Position numbers and translations under genes: made by a program. A stretch of DNA of 40,850 nt from Sulfurovum sp. GTDB taxonomy: Bacteria; Campylobacterota; Campylobacteria; Campylobacterales; Sulfurovaceae. The notes beneath the pieces are model-generated. The model did not search any database. It saw only the letters and a list, made by a program, of their open reading frames with translations, and had not been told where the DNA came from. Each line of letters starts with the position of its first letter. The first letter of the stretch is position 1. Of the stretch, positions 33,917 through 40,778 are shown one piece after another. The DNA is taken from assembly GCA_015493425.1 (NCBI GenBank), contig WGDG01000116.1, forward strand, positions 1 to 40,850, given 5' to 3'.

Positions 33917-34993
33917 CTATTTTGCCACCTTTGTTGTTTGATCTATTGCATCGATATTCTGCTGGATGAAAGCCATATCAAGCCTCATAAGGCAGTCACT
34001 GATCTTGGTCCCTTCACACCCATCTTTGCCGCACGGAACACACTCCCAGCTTTCCTGTATGACACGGTGACGCCCCATCGTCTGAAAGCCTTTTCTCTGT
34101 CTGTAGCCGGATCCCTTCTCATCGTTGTCCCACGGTCCCCAGTGGTCTGCACCGCTTGGGCCGAAAAAGGCAAGTACCGGTACATCGTTTGCTGCGCTGA
34201 TGTGCATAATGGCCGTGTCGACACCGATGAAAAAGGCTGCCTTTTTGTTGAGTGCCGCTGTCTGCTTGAGTGTCAGTTTTCCTGCCATATTGACCGGCTT
34301 GCTACTGCAGTGGCTTAAAATGGCCTCAATCTTTTGCATCTCCTCTTCCACCGGTGCGGCAGTAAGAACCACTTTTGTTTTCAGCGTGTTTTCCACATAG
34401 TCAATCATCATCGCCATCGTCTCATCTGCCACGCACTTGAAGAGCCAGCGGGAAACGGGATGAATATGCACAAAACGTTTGGGTAGTCCTTCCACTTCAT
34501 CCGCTTCGCTCCAGAAGATAGAAACCCGCTTAGTCTCTACCGGCAAGCCAAGCACACGAAGCACATCCAGATTGGTCTCTACCGTATGTCGAAACTCTTG
34601 TTCAGGCAGTGTACGGGTAAACACATTTTTGAGCAGGCGGTTCTTTTTGACAGGGTAGCCCACTTTGACCCCGGCACCGCTGACCAGCGCTATCTGCGCA
34701 CCCCTGTCACCCCCGGTCGTGTTGATGACCATATCGTACTTTTGGGCGCGTATTTTCCGTACAAACGCCACCTCGGCCTTGAGCCGTTTCCAAAGAGACA
34801 GTTTCTTGATACGTTCGCGGTCATACACATGAATAACATCAACATTGGGGTTATGGGTAAGCATTGTTTCAGTACCGGCATTCACCGCCGCATCAATCTG
34901 TGCATCGGGATAGCAGCGCCGCAGGTTTTCAAAAAGCGGTGCGGTCAAAAGCACATCGCCGATGTTCCTGAATTTCATAACTAGAATTTTCAT
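33917..34993 (-). CDS. waaQ: LPS heptosyltransferase III, WaaQ-like
   Basis: The 358-residue GT9 protein opens with KFRNIGDVLLTAPLFENL (7-24). It contains PVSRWLFKC, a near match to the SRWLFKCW motif characteristic of WaaQ, and VDTAIMHISAAND. WaaQ adds a branching heptose to heptose II. A Cys pair and CEGTKISDC near the C-terminus resemble WaaF/WaaQ tails. It overlaps the WaaE-like gene by 4 bases. The function is well supported by motif, but the exact linkage is inferred. Confidence 0.85.
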   Translation of the reverse strand: MKILVMKFRNIGDVLLTAPLFENLRRCYPDAQIDAAVNAGTETMLTHNPNVDVIHVYDRERIKKLSLWKRLKAEVAFVRKIRAQKYDMVINTTGGDRGAQIALVSGAGVKVGYPVKKNRLLKNVFTRTLPEQEFRHTVETNLDVLRVLGLPVETKRVSIFWSEADEVEGLPKRFVHIHPVSRWLFKCVADETMAMMIDYVENTLKTKVVLTAAPVEEEMQKIEAILSHCSSKPVNMAGKLTLKQTAALNKKAAFFIGVDTAIMHISAANDVPVLAFFGPSGADHWGPWDNDEKGSGYRQRKGFQTMGRHRVIQESWECVPCGKDGCEGTKISDCLMRLDMAFIQQNIDAIDQTTKVAK

Positions 34994-35700
34994 TTTACAT
35001 ACTTCCAGAAGGTGTACTGTGCATATAGCCTTGCAATAACAAAGCCGTCCCAGCCATCAAGAAAGCCGCGCTTGATGATGTAGAGCTTAAAAAAAGTCCA
35101 GCAGGGATTGAAGAGCGCCTTGAGCCTGTTTGGCTTTTTATGGTGCAATGTCGAGTAGCGGTTCTGCTTGGTGATGAAGGCTTCGATGCTTTCATAGGCA
35201 AGGTGTTCCATAGGTGAGGCAAGCGTACCTGTTTTTTCTGCTGTATGTACCGATTCATGCACAGGGGCATCATCAAAGTGCGCTTTGCGTCTGTCAAAAA
35301 GCCGAATGGTACTGTCTGGGTAGAGTCCTCCGTGACGGATAGGCTTTCCCCAGAAGTAGTTCAAACGAGGCACGAAATAGGCGCTATATTGGGGAGTTTC
35401 AAGCACTTGTATTATCTCTTCTTGCAGCGCTTTGGTAATACGTTCATCCGCATCGAGCACGAATACCCAGTCGTTTTCCGAAAGCGCCACGGCACGCTGC
35501 TTCTGCTTTCCAAACCCCAGCCACTCCTGCTGTTCCACCTTTGCTCCCAATGCAGCAGCGATCTGGCAGGTTCTGTCTGTCGAACCGCTGTCAAGTACCA
35601 GTATCTCATTTGCAAACTGTGCCGACTTTACCGCATCGGCGATATGTTTTTCTTCGTTGTAGGTGATGAGAACGACAGAGAGCGGATTAGTTGTAGCCAT
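34990..35700 (-). CDS. Family 2 glycosyltransferase, WaaE/KdtX-like
   Basis: The 236-residue protein has SVVLITYNEE (8-17), LVLDSGSTDRT (34-44), VLDADERIT (80-88) as the DxD site, and an HGGLYPDSTIRLFDR segment, matching WaaE/KdtX enzymes that put beta-1,4-glucose on heptose I. The length fits. It overlaps the epimerase gene by 14 bases and the WaaQ-like gene by 4. Confidence 0.85.
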   Translation of the reverse strand: MATTNPLSVVLITYNEEKHIADAVKSAQFANEILVLDSGSTDRTCQIAAALGAKVEQQEWLGFGKQKQRAVALSENDWVFVLDADERITKALQEEIIQVLETPQYSAYFVPRLNYFWGKPIRHGGLYPDSTIRLFDRRKAHFDDAPVHESVHTAEKTGTLASPMEHLAYESIEAFITKQNRYSTLHHKKPNRLKALFNPCWTFFKLYIIKRGFLDGWDGFVIARLYAQYTFWKYVK

Positions 35701-36754
35701 AGAAGGTTTTATACCATTTTACGAATTCCCCTACCCCTTTTTCAAGCGGCGTGTAGGGTTTGTAGTCAAACTCCTCTATCAGTGCTGACGTATCGGCATA
35801 GGTCGATTCGACATCTCCGGGCTGCATCTGCATAAAGTTTTTCTGTGCCTCTTTCCCAAGCGCCTTCTCCATTGTTTCGATGAATGCCATCAAGGCTACC
35901 GGCGCGTTATTGCCAATGTTATAGATGCGGTAAGGCGCAGAAGAGATGGCGGGGTTTGGCTGCATAGGATCAAAAGCGGCATCAGGTGTCGCCGGCTTGT
36001 CCAGTACCTTGATGACACCGTCGACAATATCGTCAATATAGGTAAAGTCCCTGCTCATCTTTCCATGGTTGAATACCTTGATAGGCCTGTCGTTCAAAAT
36101 AGCGTCTGCAAAGAGCATCGGCGCCATATCGGGTCTTCCCCACGGTCCGTAGACGGTGAAGAAACGCAGTCCGGTTGCCTGAATACCGTAGAGGTGAGCA
36201 TAGGTGTGCGCCATCATCTCGTTGGATTTTTTTGTCGCTGCATACATGCTCACCTGATGGTCGGTATGGTCGCTTGTTTTGAATGGCTGTGATTTGTTCA
36301 AACCGTAGACGGAGGAGCTTGAAGCAAAGCAGAGATTTTTCACGCCGGTGTGGCGGCACCCCTCCAGAATGTTGGCAAACCCTACCACGTTGCTTTGCAC
36401 ATACGCGTGCGGGTTCTCAAGAGAGTATCGTACCCCCGCCTGTGCGGCAAGGTTACAGACCGCATCGAACTTCTCTGTTTCAAAGAGCGTCATCATCTTT
36501 GCCGTATCGGCAAGATCCATAGCGATGAAACGGTATTTTCCGGGGTACGCTGAGGAGGCGACCCCCATTTCACCGCCGTCCACTACAGCCTCCTGGTCGA
36601 TGCCAAGCCTCTCGAGTCTGGCATATTTCAGGTTGACATCGTAATAGTCGTTGAGGTTGTCGATGCCGACCACCTCATCACCGCGTTCAAGCAGCTTTTG
36701 TGCCAAATGAAACCCGATAAACCCCGCGCTTCCCGTTACAAGTATTTTCATCAA
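35687..36754 (-). CDS. NAD-dependent nucleotide-sugar epimerase, UDP-glucuronate 4-epimerase-like
   Basis: The 355-residue short-chain dehydrogenase has GSAGFIG (8-14), the DNLNDYYDVNLKYARL segment (32-47) characteristic of UDP-glucuronate epimerases (CapI/LpsL type), SSSSVYG (145-151) and catalytic YAATK (171-175). It would turn UDP-glucuronate into UDP-galacturonate. The preceding gene, ugd, supplies UDP-glucuronate, which supports this. A core with galacturonic acid is a reasonable inference. It overlaps ugd by 4 bases. Confidence 0.88.
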   Translation of the reverse strand: MMKILVTGSAGFIGFHLAQKLLERGDEVVGIDNLNDYYDVNLKYARLERLGIDQEAVVDGGEMGVASSAYPGKYRFIAMDLADTAKMMTLFETEKFDAVCNLAAQAGVRYSLENPHAYVQSNVVGFANILEGCRHTGVKNLCFASSSSVYGLNKSQPFKTSDHTDHQVSMYAATKKSNEMMAHTYAHLYGIQATGLRFFTVYGPWGRPDMAPMLFADAILNDRPIKVFNHGKMSRDFTYIDDIVDGVIKVLDKPATPDAAFDPMQPNPAISSAPYRIYNIGNNAPVALMAFIETMEKALGKEAQKNFMQMQPGDVESTYADTSALIEEFDYKPYTPLEKGVGEFVKWYKTFYGYN

Positions 36755-37962
36755 TTCTCTCCGAATATATCTCTGGTGTAGACCTTCTGTGCCACATCCT
36801 TCAGGCTTTCTGAAAGCCTGTTGGCGACAATAACATCAGAGATCTGCTTGAACTCTTCAAGGTCACGAATGACACGGGAGTTGAAGAAACGCTCCTCTTC
36901 AAGTACCGGTTCGTAGATGACCACCTCAACCCCTTTGGCCTTGATGCGCTTCATAATCCCCTGAATGGCAGAGCTTCTAAAGTTGTCCGACCCCTGCTTC
37001 ATGGTCAAACGGTAGATGCCCACCACACCGTTGGGGTACTTTTCGGATGGGTTGCGGTCTTTGAGCCGTTTGATAATACTGTCGGCAATAAAGTCTTTTC
37101 GGGTACTGTTGGCATCAACAATGGCCCGTATCATATTCGAAGGTACATCTTTATAGTTGGCCAGCAGCTGCTTGGTATCTTTGGGCAAACAGTAGCCTCC
37201 GTAACCAAAACTCGGGTTGTTGTAGTGCGTCCCTATACGTGGATCGAGCCCCACCCCTTCAATGATCTGGCGGCTGTCAAGTCCATGTGTCTCTGCATAG
37301 GAATCCAGCTCGTTGAAATACGCCACTCTCATAGCAAGATACGTATTGGAAAAGAGTTTAATCGCCTCAGCTTCCGTCGAGTCGGTAAAAAGTACAGGAA
37401 CATCCTTTTTGAGTGCCCCCCGGGCAAGCAGATTCGCAAATGTTTTTGCCCGCTCGCTGCGTTCTCCCACGACAATGCGGCTGGGGTAAAGATTGTCATA
37501 GAGCGCTTTGCCTTCACGCAGAAACTCCGGAGAGAAAATCAGATTGTCAATTCCAAAACGCTCTCTTGTCTCTTTGGTATAGCCCACAGGTACAGTAGAT
37601 TTGATCACCATCACCGCATCGGGGTTGACGCTGAGAACATCTTTGATGACTGCTTCAACCGACTTGGTGTTAAAATAGTTTGTTTCCGGGTCATAGTCTG
37701 TCGGAGTCGCTATGATAACAAAATCGGCATCTTTGTAAGCTTCGTTTTTATCCGTTGTCGCCTTTAAACTTCCCTCTAATTCACCATGAATGGCTTTGGG
37801 AAGATAGCTCTCGATCTCACTGTCTTCAATAGGAGAAGTTCCCCGATTGACCATATCAACTTTTTCGGGAACGATATCCAATGCTGTCACATCATTGTGC
37901 TGTGACAGCAGGACACTGTTTGAAAGCCCCACATACCCTGTTCCCGCTACGGCGATCTTCAC
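36751..37962 (-). CDS. ugd: UDP-glucose 6-dehydrogenase
   Basis: The 403-residue enzyme oxidises UDP-glucose to UDP-glucuronate using NAD. The Rossmann loop AGTGYVGLSN (6-15), the STVPVGYT (122-129) segment, FSPEFLREG (143-151) and the catalytic Cys258 in GYGGYCLPKDT (253-263) are intact. The length is that of the bacterial short Ugd class. It overlaps the acyltransferase gene by 4 bases and the epimerase by 4. Confidence 0.95.
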   Translation of the reverse strand: MKIAVAGTGYVGLSNSVLLSQHNDVTALDIVPEKVDMVNRGTSPIEDSEIESYLPKAIHGELEGSLKATTDKNEAYKDADFVIIATPTDYDPETNYFNTKSVEAVIKDVLSVNPDAVMVIKSTVPVGYTKETRERFGIDNLIFSPEFLREGKALYDNLYPSRIVVGERSERAKTFANLLARGALKKDVPVLFTDSTEAEAIKLFSNTYLAMRVAYFNELDSYAETHGLDSRQIIEGVGLDPRIGTHYNNPSFGYGGYCLPKDTKQLLANYKDVPSNMIRAIVDANSTRKDFIADSIIKRLKDRNPSEKYPNGVVGIYRLTMKQGSDNFRSSAIQGIMKRIKAKGVEVVIYEPVLEEERFFNSRVIRDLEEFKQISDVIVANRLSESLKDVAQKVYTRDIFGEN

Positions 37963-38855
37963 TGTCTATACCTCTCTTCAAATTGATTTTTCCAACGCTG
38001 GTGCAGCCAAAACCACTCTTCAGGTTTCTGACGGATCACTTGTTCCGTTATTGTAGCCTGTTTTTGCACAGAGTCGTGAATATCAGCATCTTTATCATCA
38101 CTCTTTGGCGTATCGATGGGATCGTAAAAGGTCAGTGTAAAGTGCCGATGATCCACTGTGGTAATGAATACCGGAATGATCACAGCATCAAAACGTCGCG
38201 CAAGAATGGCGGCAGAAGGGGTATGACGTGCCGGTTTTCCAAAGAAATCTATTAGCAATCCTTCGCTTCCGGCAGTATTCTGGTCTACCAGAAGTCCCAG
38301 CATGCGGTCGGTTTTGAGTGCCTGTATCATCGCTTTCATCGCACCCTGTTTGTCAACAAGCTCAATATCGAACTGCTCCCGGTTCTGCTTGAGGATCTCG
38401 TTCATCCGTGGTGCATCGAGACTGCGTCCGATAATGGTCATCTTGCCAAACTTCGCGGCAATGGCAAGGGCTACAAGCTCCCAGTTACCATAGTGTGCTG
38501 TCACCAAAATGACCTTTTTCCCTTCAGCACGTGCTTTTTCGAGTACGGCTTCATTTTTAAAGGTGACTTTTTTCAAAAGTGCTTCTTTGCTGATACCCTG
38601 GTTTTTGACAAAATCCATCAGGGAAAAAAGCATATTCTGGTACACGGTTTTGATGATCTTCTCTTTCTCTTCTTTGCTCAGTGTATCGCCGTATGCCAAA
38701 TCGAGGTTAACCTCTGCAATTTTACGGTGTTTTTTGTCAAACATATAAATCAACCAGGCCAAGCCCTTGATAATCGTATCCGTGACAGGAGCAGGCAAAA
38801 TCCTTATAAGGAACCTGAAAAAGTTAAACGCCCACACATACAGCATATCGGTCAT
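37959..38855 (-). CDS. lpxL: Lipid A acyltransferase, LpxL/HtrB family
   Basis: The 298-residue inner-membrane-associated enzyme has an N-terminal hydrophobic anchor (about 6-40) and the HX4E catalytic motif HYGNWE (121-126). It then has an IIGRSLDAPRMN segment and an LVDQNTAGSEG element. Such enzymes add secondary acyl chains to lipid A. LpxL versus LpxM cannot be told apart. The gene overlaps waaC by 4 bases, coupling acylation with the first core heptose. Confidence 0.88.
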   Translation of the reverse strand: MTDMLYVWAFNFFRFLIRILPAPVTDTIIKGLAWLIYMFDKKHRKIAEVNLDLAYGDTLSKEEKEKIIKTVYQNMLFSLMDFVKNQGISKEALLKKVTFKNEAVLEKARAEGKKVILVTAHYGNWELVALAIAAKFGKMTIIGRSLDAPRMNEILKQNREQFDIELVDKQGAMKAMIQALKTDRMLGLLVDQNTAGSEGLLIDFFGKPARHTPSAAILARRFDAVIIPVFITTVDHRHFTLTFYDPIDTPKSDDKDADIHDSVQKQATITEQVIRQKPEEWFWLHQRWKNQFEERYRQ

Positions 38856-39862
38856 GACAGCAACTCCTTTGCCAGGGTAACAACTTCAGAAGGATCGATA
38901 TCTACGATACATCTGTCTGTTTTATCAAGCCGCAGAGGATCTATAGTCTTGCCGCAGTCAAGTACCCGGTTGATTTTTGTCTGTACAGTATTACGAAACG
39001 ACGGGGTGGGTCCAAATAGTGTAATACTTGGTCTTTTAAGTGCCCATGCCATATGTGTCGGGCCGCTGTCACCGCCAATGACAAGATCAGCCGATGCGAT
39101 AACAGCTTTGAGTTCATTTAGAGAGAGTTTCGGCAACACTTTCGCACCTGTTTGCTTTGCAATAAAAAGCGCTCGGTCATGCTCTGCCTCATTCCCCCAG
39201 GCAAGAAGATGGTTTCCTTCAAGCATTCCTATTGCTTCGGCAAACTTCTCTTTGGGGTACACCTTACTCTCCCAACTTGAACCGACAATGGTCACAATGG
39301 TGGGTAACGATGTATTCGAAAAGCACTCTACCCTTTGACGATCTTCTTCAGAGAAGAATAAAAACGGAACCATTGTTTCAAGTTCCGACAGTACAGGAAT
39401 ATTTTTCTCCGGTATATCCATCGCTTCGAGTATCAGTGTAAGGTTACGCTCGACTACATTCGTTTCATACGGTACAGCAATATGCCTGCTGTACAACCAT
39501 GCCGCGCCTTTTTCCCGGATGGAATGCCTGTCAAACCCTGCACGGTTTTTACCCAGCAACCGGGCTGCCAATGCGGACTTGAACAGCCCCTGTGCATCGA
39601 TGACCATATCATATCCGTTACCGGCATAAGTACGCACTTTTTTTATTTCATCAAAGAGTGCCGTTTTTTCCCTCTTCAGGCGTTTAAGATTGATCGGCAA
39701 AATAGCATTAATATGCGGATTATATTCCAACAAAGGAGCAAATGACTCCTCGACAAGCCAGTCTATTTTTAATGTAGGATTAAACCGTTTCAAGTACTGT
39801 AATGCAACCATCGCATGGACAATGTCACCCATAGCTGAAAGTTTGACGATTGCAATCCGCAT
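38852..39862 (-). CDS. waaC: LPS heptosyltransferase I
   Basis: The ATG at 39862 has AAAGGG six bases upstream, giving 336 residues; an upstream start at 39934 adds 24 residues that include the intergenic dyad. The GT9 enzyme adds the first heptose to Kdo. It has VKLSAMGDIVHAM (6-18), DAQGLFKSAL (89-98) typical of WaaC, a GSSWESKVYP donor-site segment, and GGDSGPTHMAWAL. It is the first gene of the core operon and is divergent from hisH. Confidence 0.94.
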   Translation of the reverse strand: MRIAIVKLSAMGDIVHAMVALQYLKRFNPTLKIDWLVEESFAPLLEYNPHINAILPINLKRLKREKTALFDEIKKVRTYAGNGYDMVIDAQGLFKSALAARLLGKNRAGFDRHSIREKGAAWLYSRHIAVPYETNVVERNLTLILEAMDIPEKNIPVLSELETMVPFLFFSEEDRQRVECFSNTSLPTIVTIVGSSWESKVYPKEKFAEAIGMLEGNHLLAWGNEAEHDRALFIAKQTGAKVLPKLSLNELKAVIASADLVIGGDSGPTHMAWALKRPSITLFGPTPSFRNTVQTKINRVLDCGKTIDPLRLDKTDRCIVDIDPSEVVTLAKELLS

Positions 39863-39906
39863 ACCCACCCTTTGTAAAATTTGTATAATTTTATCGAAAT
39901 ATCCTA

Positions 39907-39931
39907 AAAGGGGCACACTCTGTGCCCCTTT
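39907..39931. promoter_or_regulatory. Perfect 25-base dyad between waaC and hisH
   Basis: AAAGGGGCACA and TGTGCCCCTTT pair across CTC. It lies between divergent starts, 45 bases upstream of the waaC ATG. Because no gene ends here, terminator function is unlikely unless for antisense RNA. An operator or leader hairpin for the LPS operon is possible. Confidence 0.6.
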
Positions 39932-39944
39932 CAATTTAATTTGA

Positions 39945-39950
39945 TATAAT
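39945..39950 (+). promoter_or_regulatory. Candidate -10 element for hisH
   Basis: TATAAT within TTTGATATAATCACG lies 38 bases before the hisH ATG. The -35 would fall on the dyad at 39907-39931 and is not consensus. Confidence 0.5.
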
Positions 39951-39987
39951 CACGATTATTTTGATACATACTAAAGGGATGGTCTGC

Positions 39988-40641
39988 ATGATAGGCATCG
40001 TCGACTACAACATGGGTAACCTCGCTTCTGTCATCAACGCATTTAAAAAAGTAGGTGCCGACGCGAAACTTGAAAGTGATCCGGAGAAACTGGAGAGTTA
40101 TGATAAGCTCATTCTGCCGGGTGTCGGAGCCTTTGGAGATGCAATGGCACATCTGGAAAGTAACGGCATGGACAAAGCTGTCAAAGCGTTTGCAAAAAGC
40201 GGCAAACCGCTGCTTGGTATCTGTCTGGGGATGCAGCTTCTTTTTGAGAGCAGCGAAGAGTTTGGCGCACATAAAGGTCTTGGACTCATTCCCGGTAAAG
40301 TTGTGGCGTTTGATGAAAGCAAATTCGATCATCCGCTGAAAGTACCGCATATGGGATGGAACGAGCTTTTTGTGCAGCGCACGAAAAAGATGGAAGATGG
40401 AAGATGGATGATGGATGATGGGAGTTCTGTACTTTTTGATGGGCTTCCGAATGAATTCTATCTTTACTTTGTCCACTCCTACCATGCCGTCTGTGACGAT
40501 ACCTACGCAATAGGAAAGACCTACTACGGATACGAATTTGTCTCAGCAGTACAAAACGAAAATGTCTTCGGCATCCAGCCCCACCCTGAAAAGAGCCATG
40601 AGAATGGTCTGAAGATCATCGAAAATTTCACAAAACTATAG
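39988..40641 (+). CDS. hisH: Imidazole glycerol phosphate synthase glutaminase subunit with an inserted heptamer-array segment
   Basis: The ATG at 39988 is followed by the family start MIGIVDYNMGN, and AAAGGG lies nine bases upstream; the 217-residue protein is slightly long for HisH (about 200). It releases ammonia from glutamine for HisF. The catalytic Cys79 in GICLGMQ, the oxyanion PGVGAFGD (44-51), and the His199/Glu201 of QPHPEKS are intact. Residues about 131-147 (RTKKMEDGRWMMDDGSS) replace a short loop between GWNELFVQ and VLFDGL. They are encoded by a hairpin and GATGGAW heptamers. One unit carries A in place of T, and that base turns an in-frame TGA into AGA. Frame and catalytic residues are kept, so the enzyme is probably active. 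Confidence 0.95.
   Translation: MIGIVDYNMGNLASVINAFKKVGADAKLESDPEKLESYDKLILPGVGAFGDAMAHLESNGMDKAVKAFAKSGKPLLGICLGMQLLFESSEEFGAHKGLGLIPGKVVAFDESKFDHPLKVPHMGWNELFVQRTKKMEDGRWMMDDGSSVLFDGLPNEFYLYFVHSYHAVCDDTYAIGKTYYGYEFVSAVQNENVFGIQPHPEKSHENGLKIIENFTKL
40366..40389. repeat. Hairpin beside the hisH heptamer array
   Basis: CTTTTTGTGC (40366-40375) pairs with GCAC-G-AAAAAG (40379-40389) around AGC, with one bulged G. The GTGC-AGC-GCAC core matches the hairpin after rho on the minus strand. Confidence 0.65.
40389..40422 (+). repeat. In-gene heptamer array, GATGGAA/GATGGAT units
   Basis: Two GATGGAA, two GATGGAT and a partial unit lie inside hisH. GATGGAT is a rotation of the six-copy array at 9857. 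Confidence 0.93.
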
Positions 40642-40644
40642 AAT

Positions 40645-40666
40645 GGTGCGTGATTACGCACCCTAC
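40645..40666. repeat. REP-like hairpin, GGTGCGT-GATT-ACGCACC copy
   Basis: A perfect 7-bp stem with a GATT loop followed by CTAC, three bases after the hisH stop. It is the better-paired copy of the element at 15810. The GTGCGT...ACGCACCCTAC shape resembles REP-type palindromes found in many bacterial genomes. Confidence 0.75.
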
Positions 40667-40701
40667 AAAGGATAAACATGCAAACATACCTAACAATAAA
40701 A

Positions 40702-40718
40702 GCATCGCCACGCGATGC
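40702..40718. repeat. Small hairpin GCATCGC-CAC-GCGATGC
   Basis: A perfect 7-bp stem. It differs from 6928-6944 by one compensatory pair in the stem and by the loop. Confidence 0.7.
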
Positions 40719-40725
40719 ATACCAA

Positions 40726-40760
40726 CATCATCCATCATCCATCATCAATCATCAATCCAT
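40726..40760 (-). repeat. Heptamer array between hisH and hisA, CATCATC units
   Basis: Three perfect CATCATC units are followed by AATCATC and AATCCAT. On the minus strand this is the GATGATG array of 9857 and hisH. It is bracketed by hairpins at 40702-40718 and 40756-40770. Confidence 0.93.
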
Positions 40761-40770
40761 TTTCGATGGA
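40756..40770 (+). promoter_or_regulatory. hisA: Hairpin that could mask the hisA ribosome site
   Basis: TCCAT (the end of the heptamer array) pairs with ATGGA across TTTCG. The second arm covers part of the GGAG ribosome site (40768-40771) eight bases before the hisA ATG. Pairing is only 5 bp, so the effect may be small. Confidence 0.4.
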
Positions 40771-40778
40771 GTTCAAAA

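Noticed and set aside
25334..39862. The LPS operon itself as a new system
   Set aside because: Gene families and order fit known waa core loci; only the number of GT9 copies is unusual.
39863..39934. Longer N-terminus for waaC
   Set aside because: The extra 24 residues would be encoded by the intergenic dyad, and the family start MRIAIVKLSAMGD has a good ribosome site.
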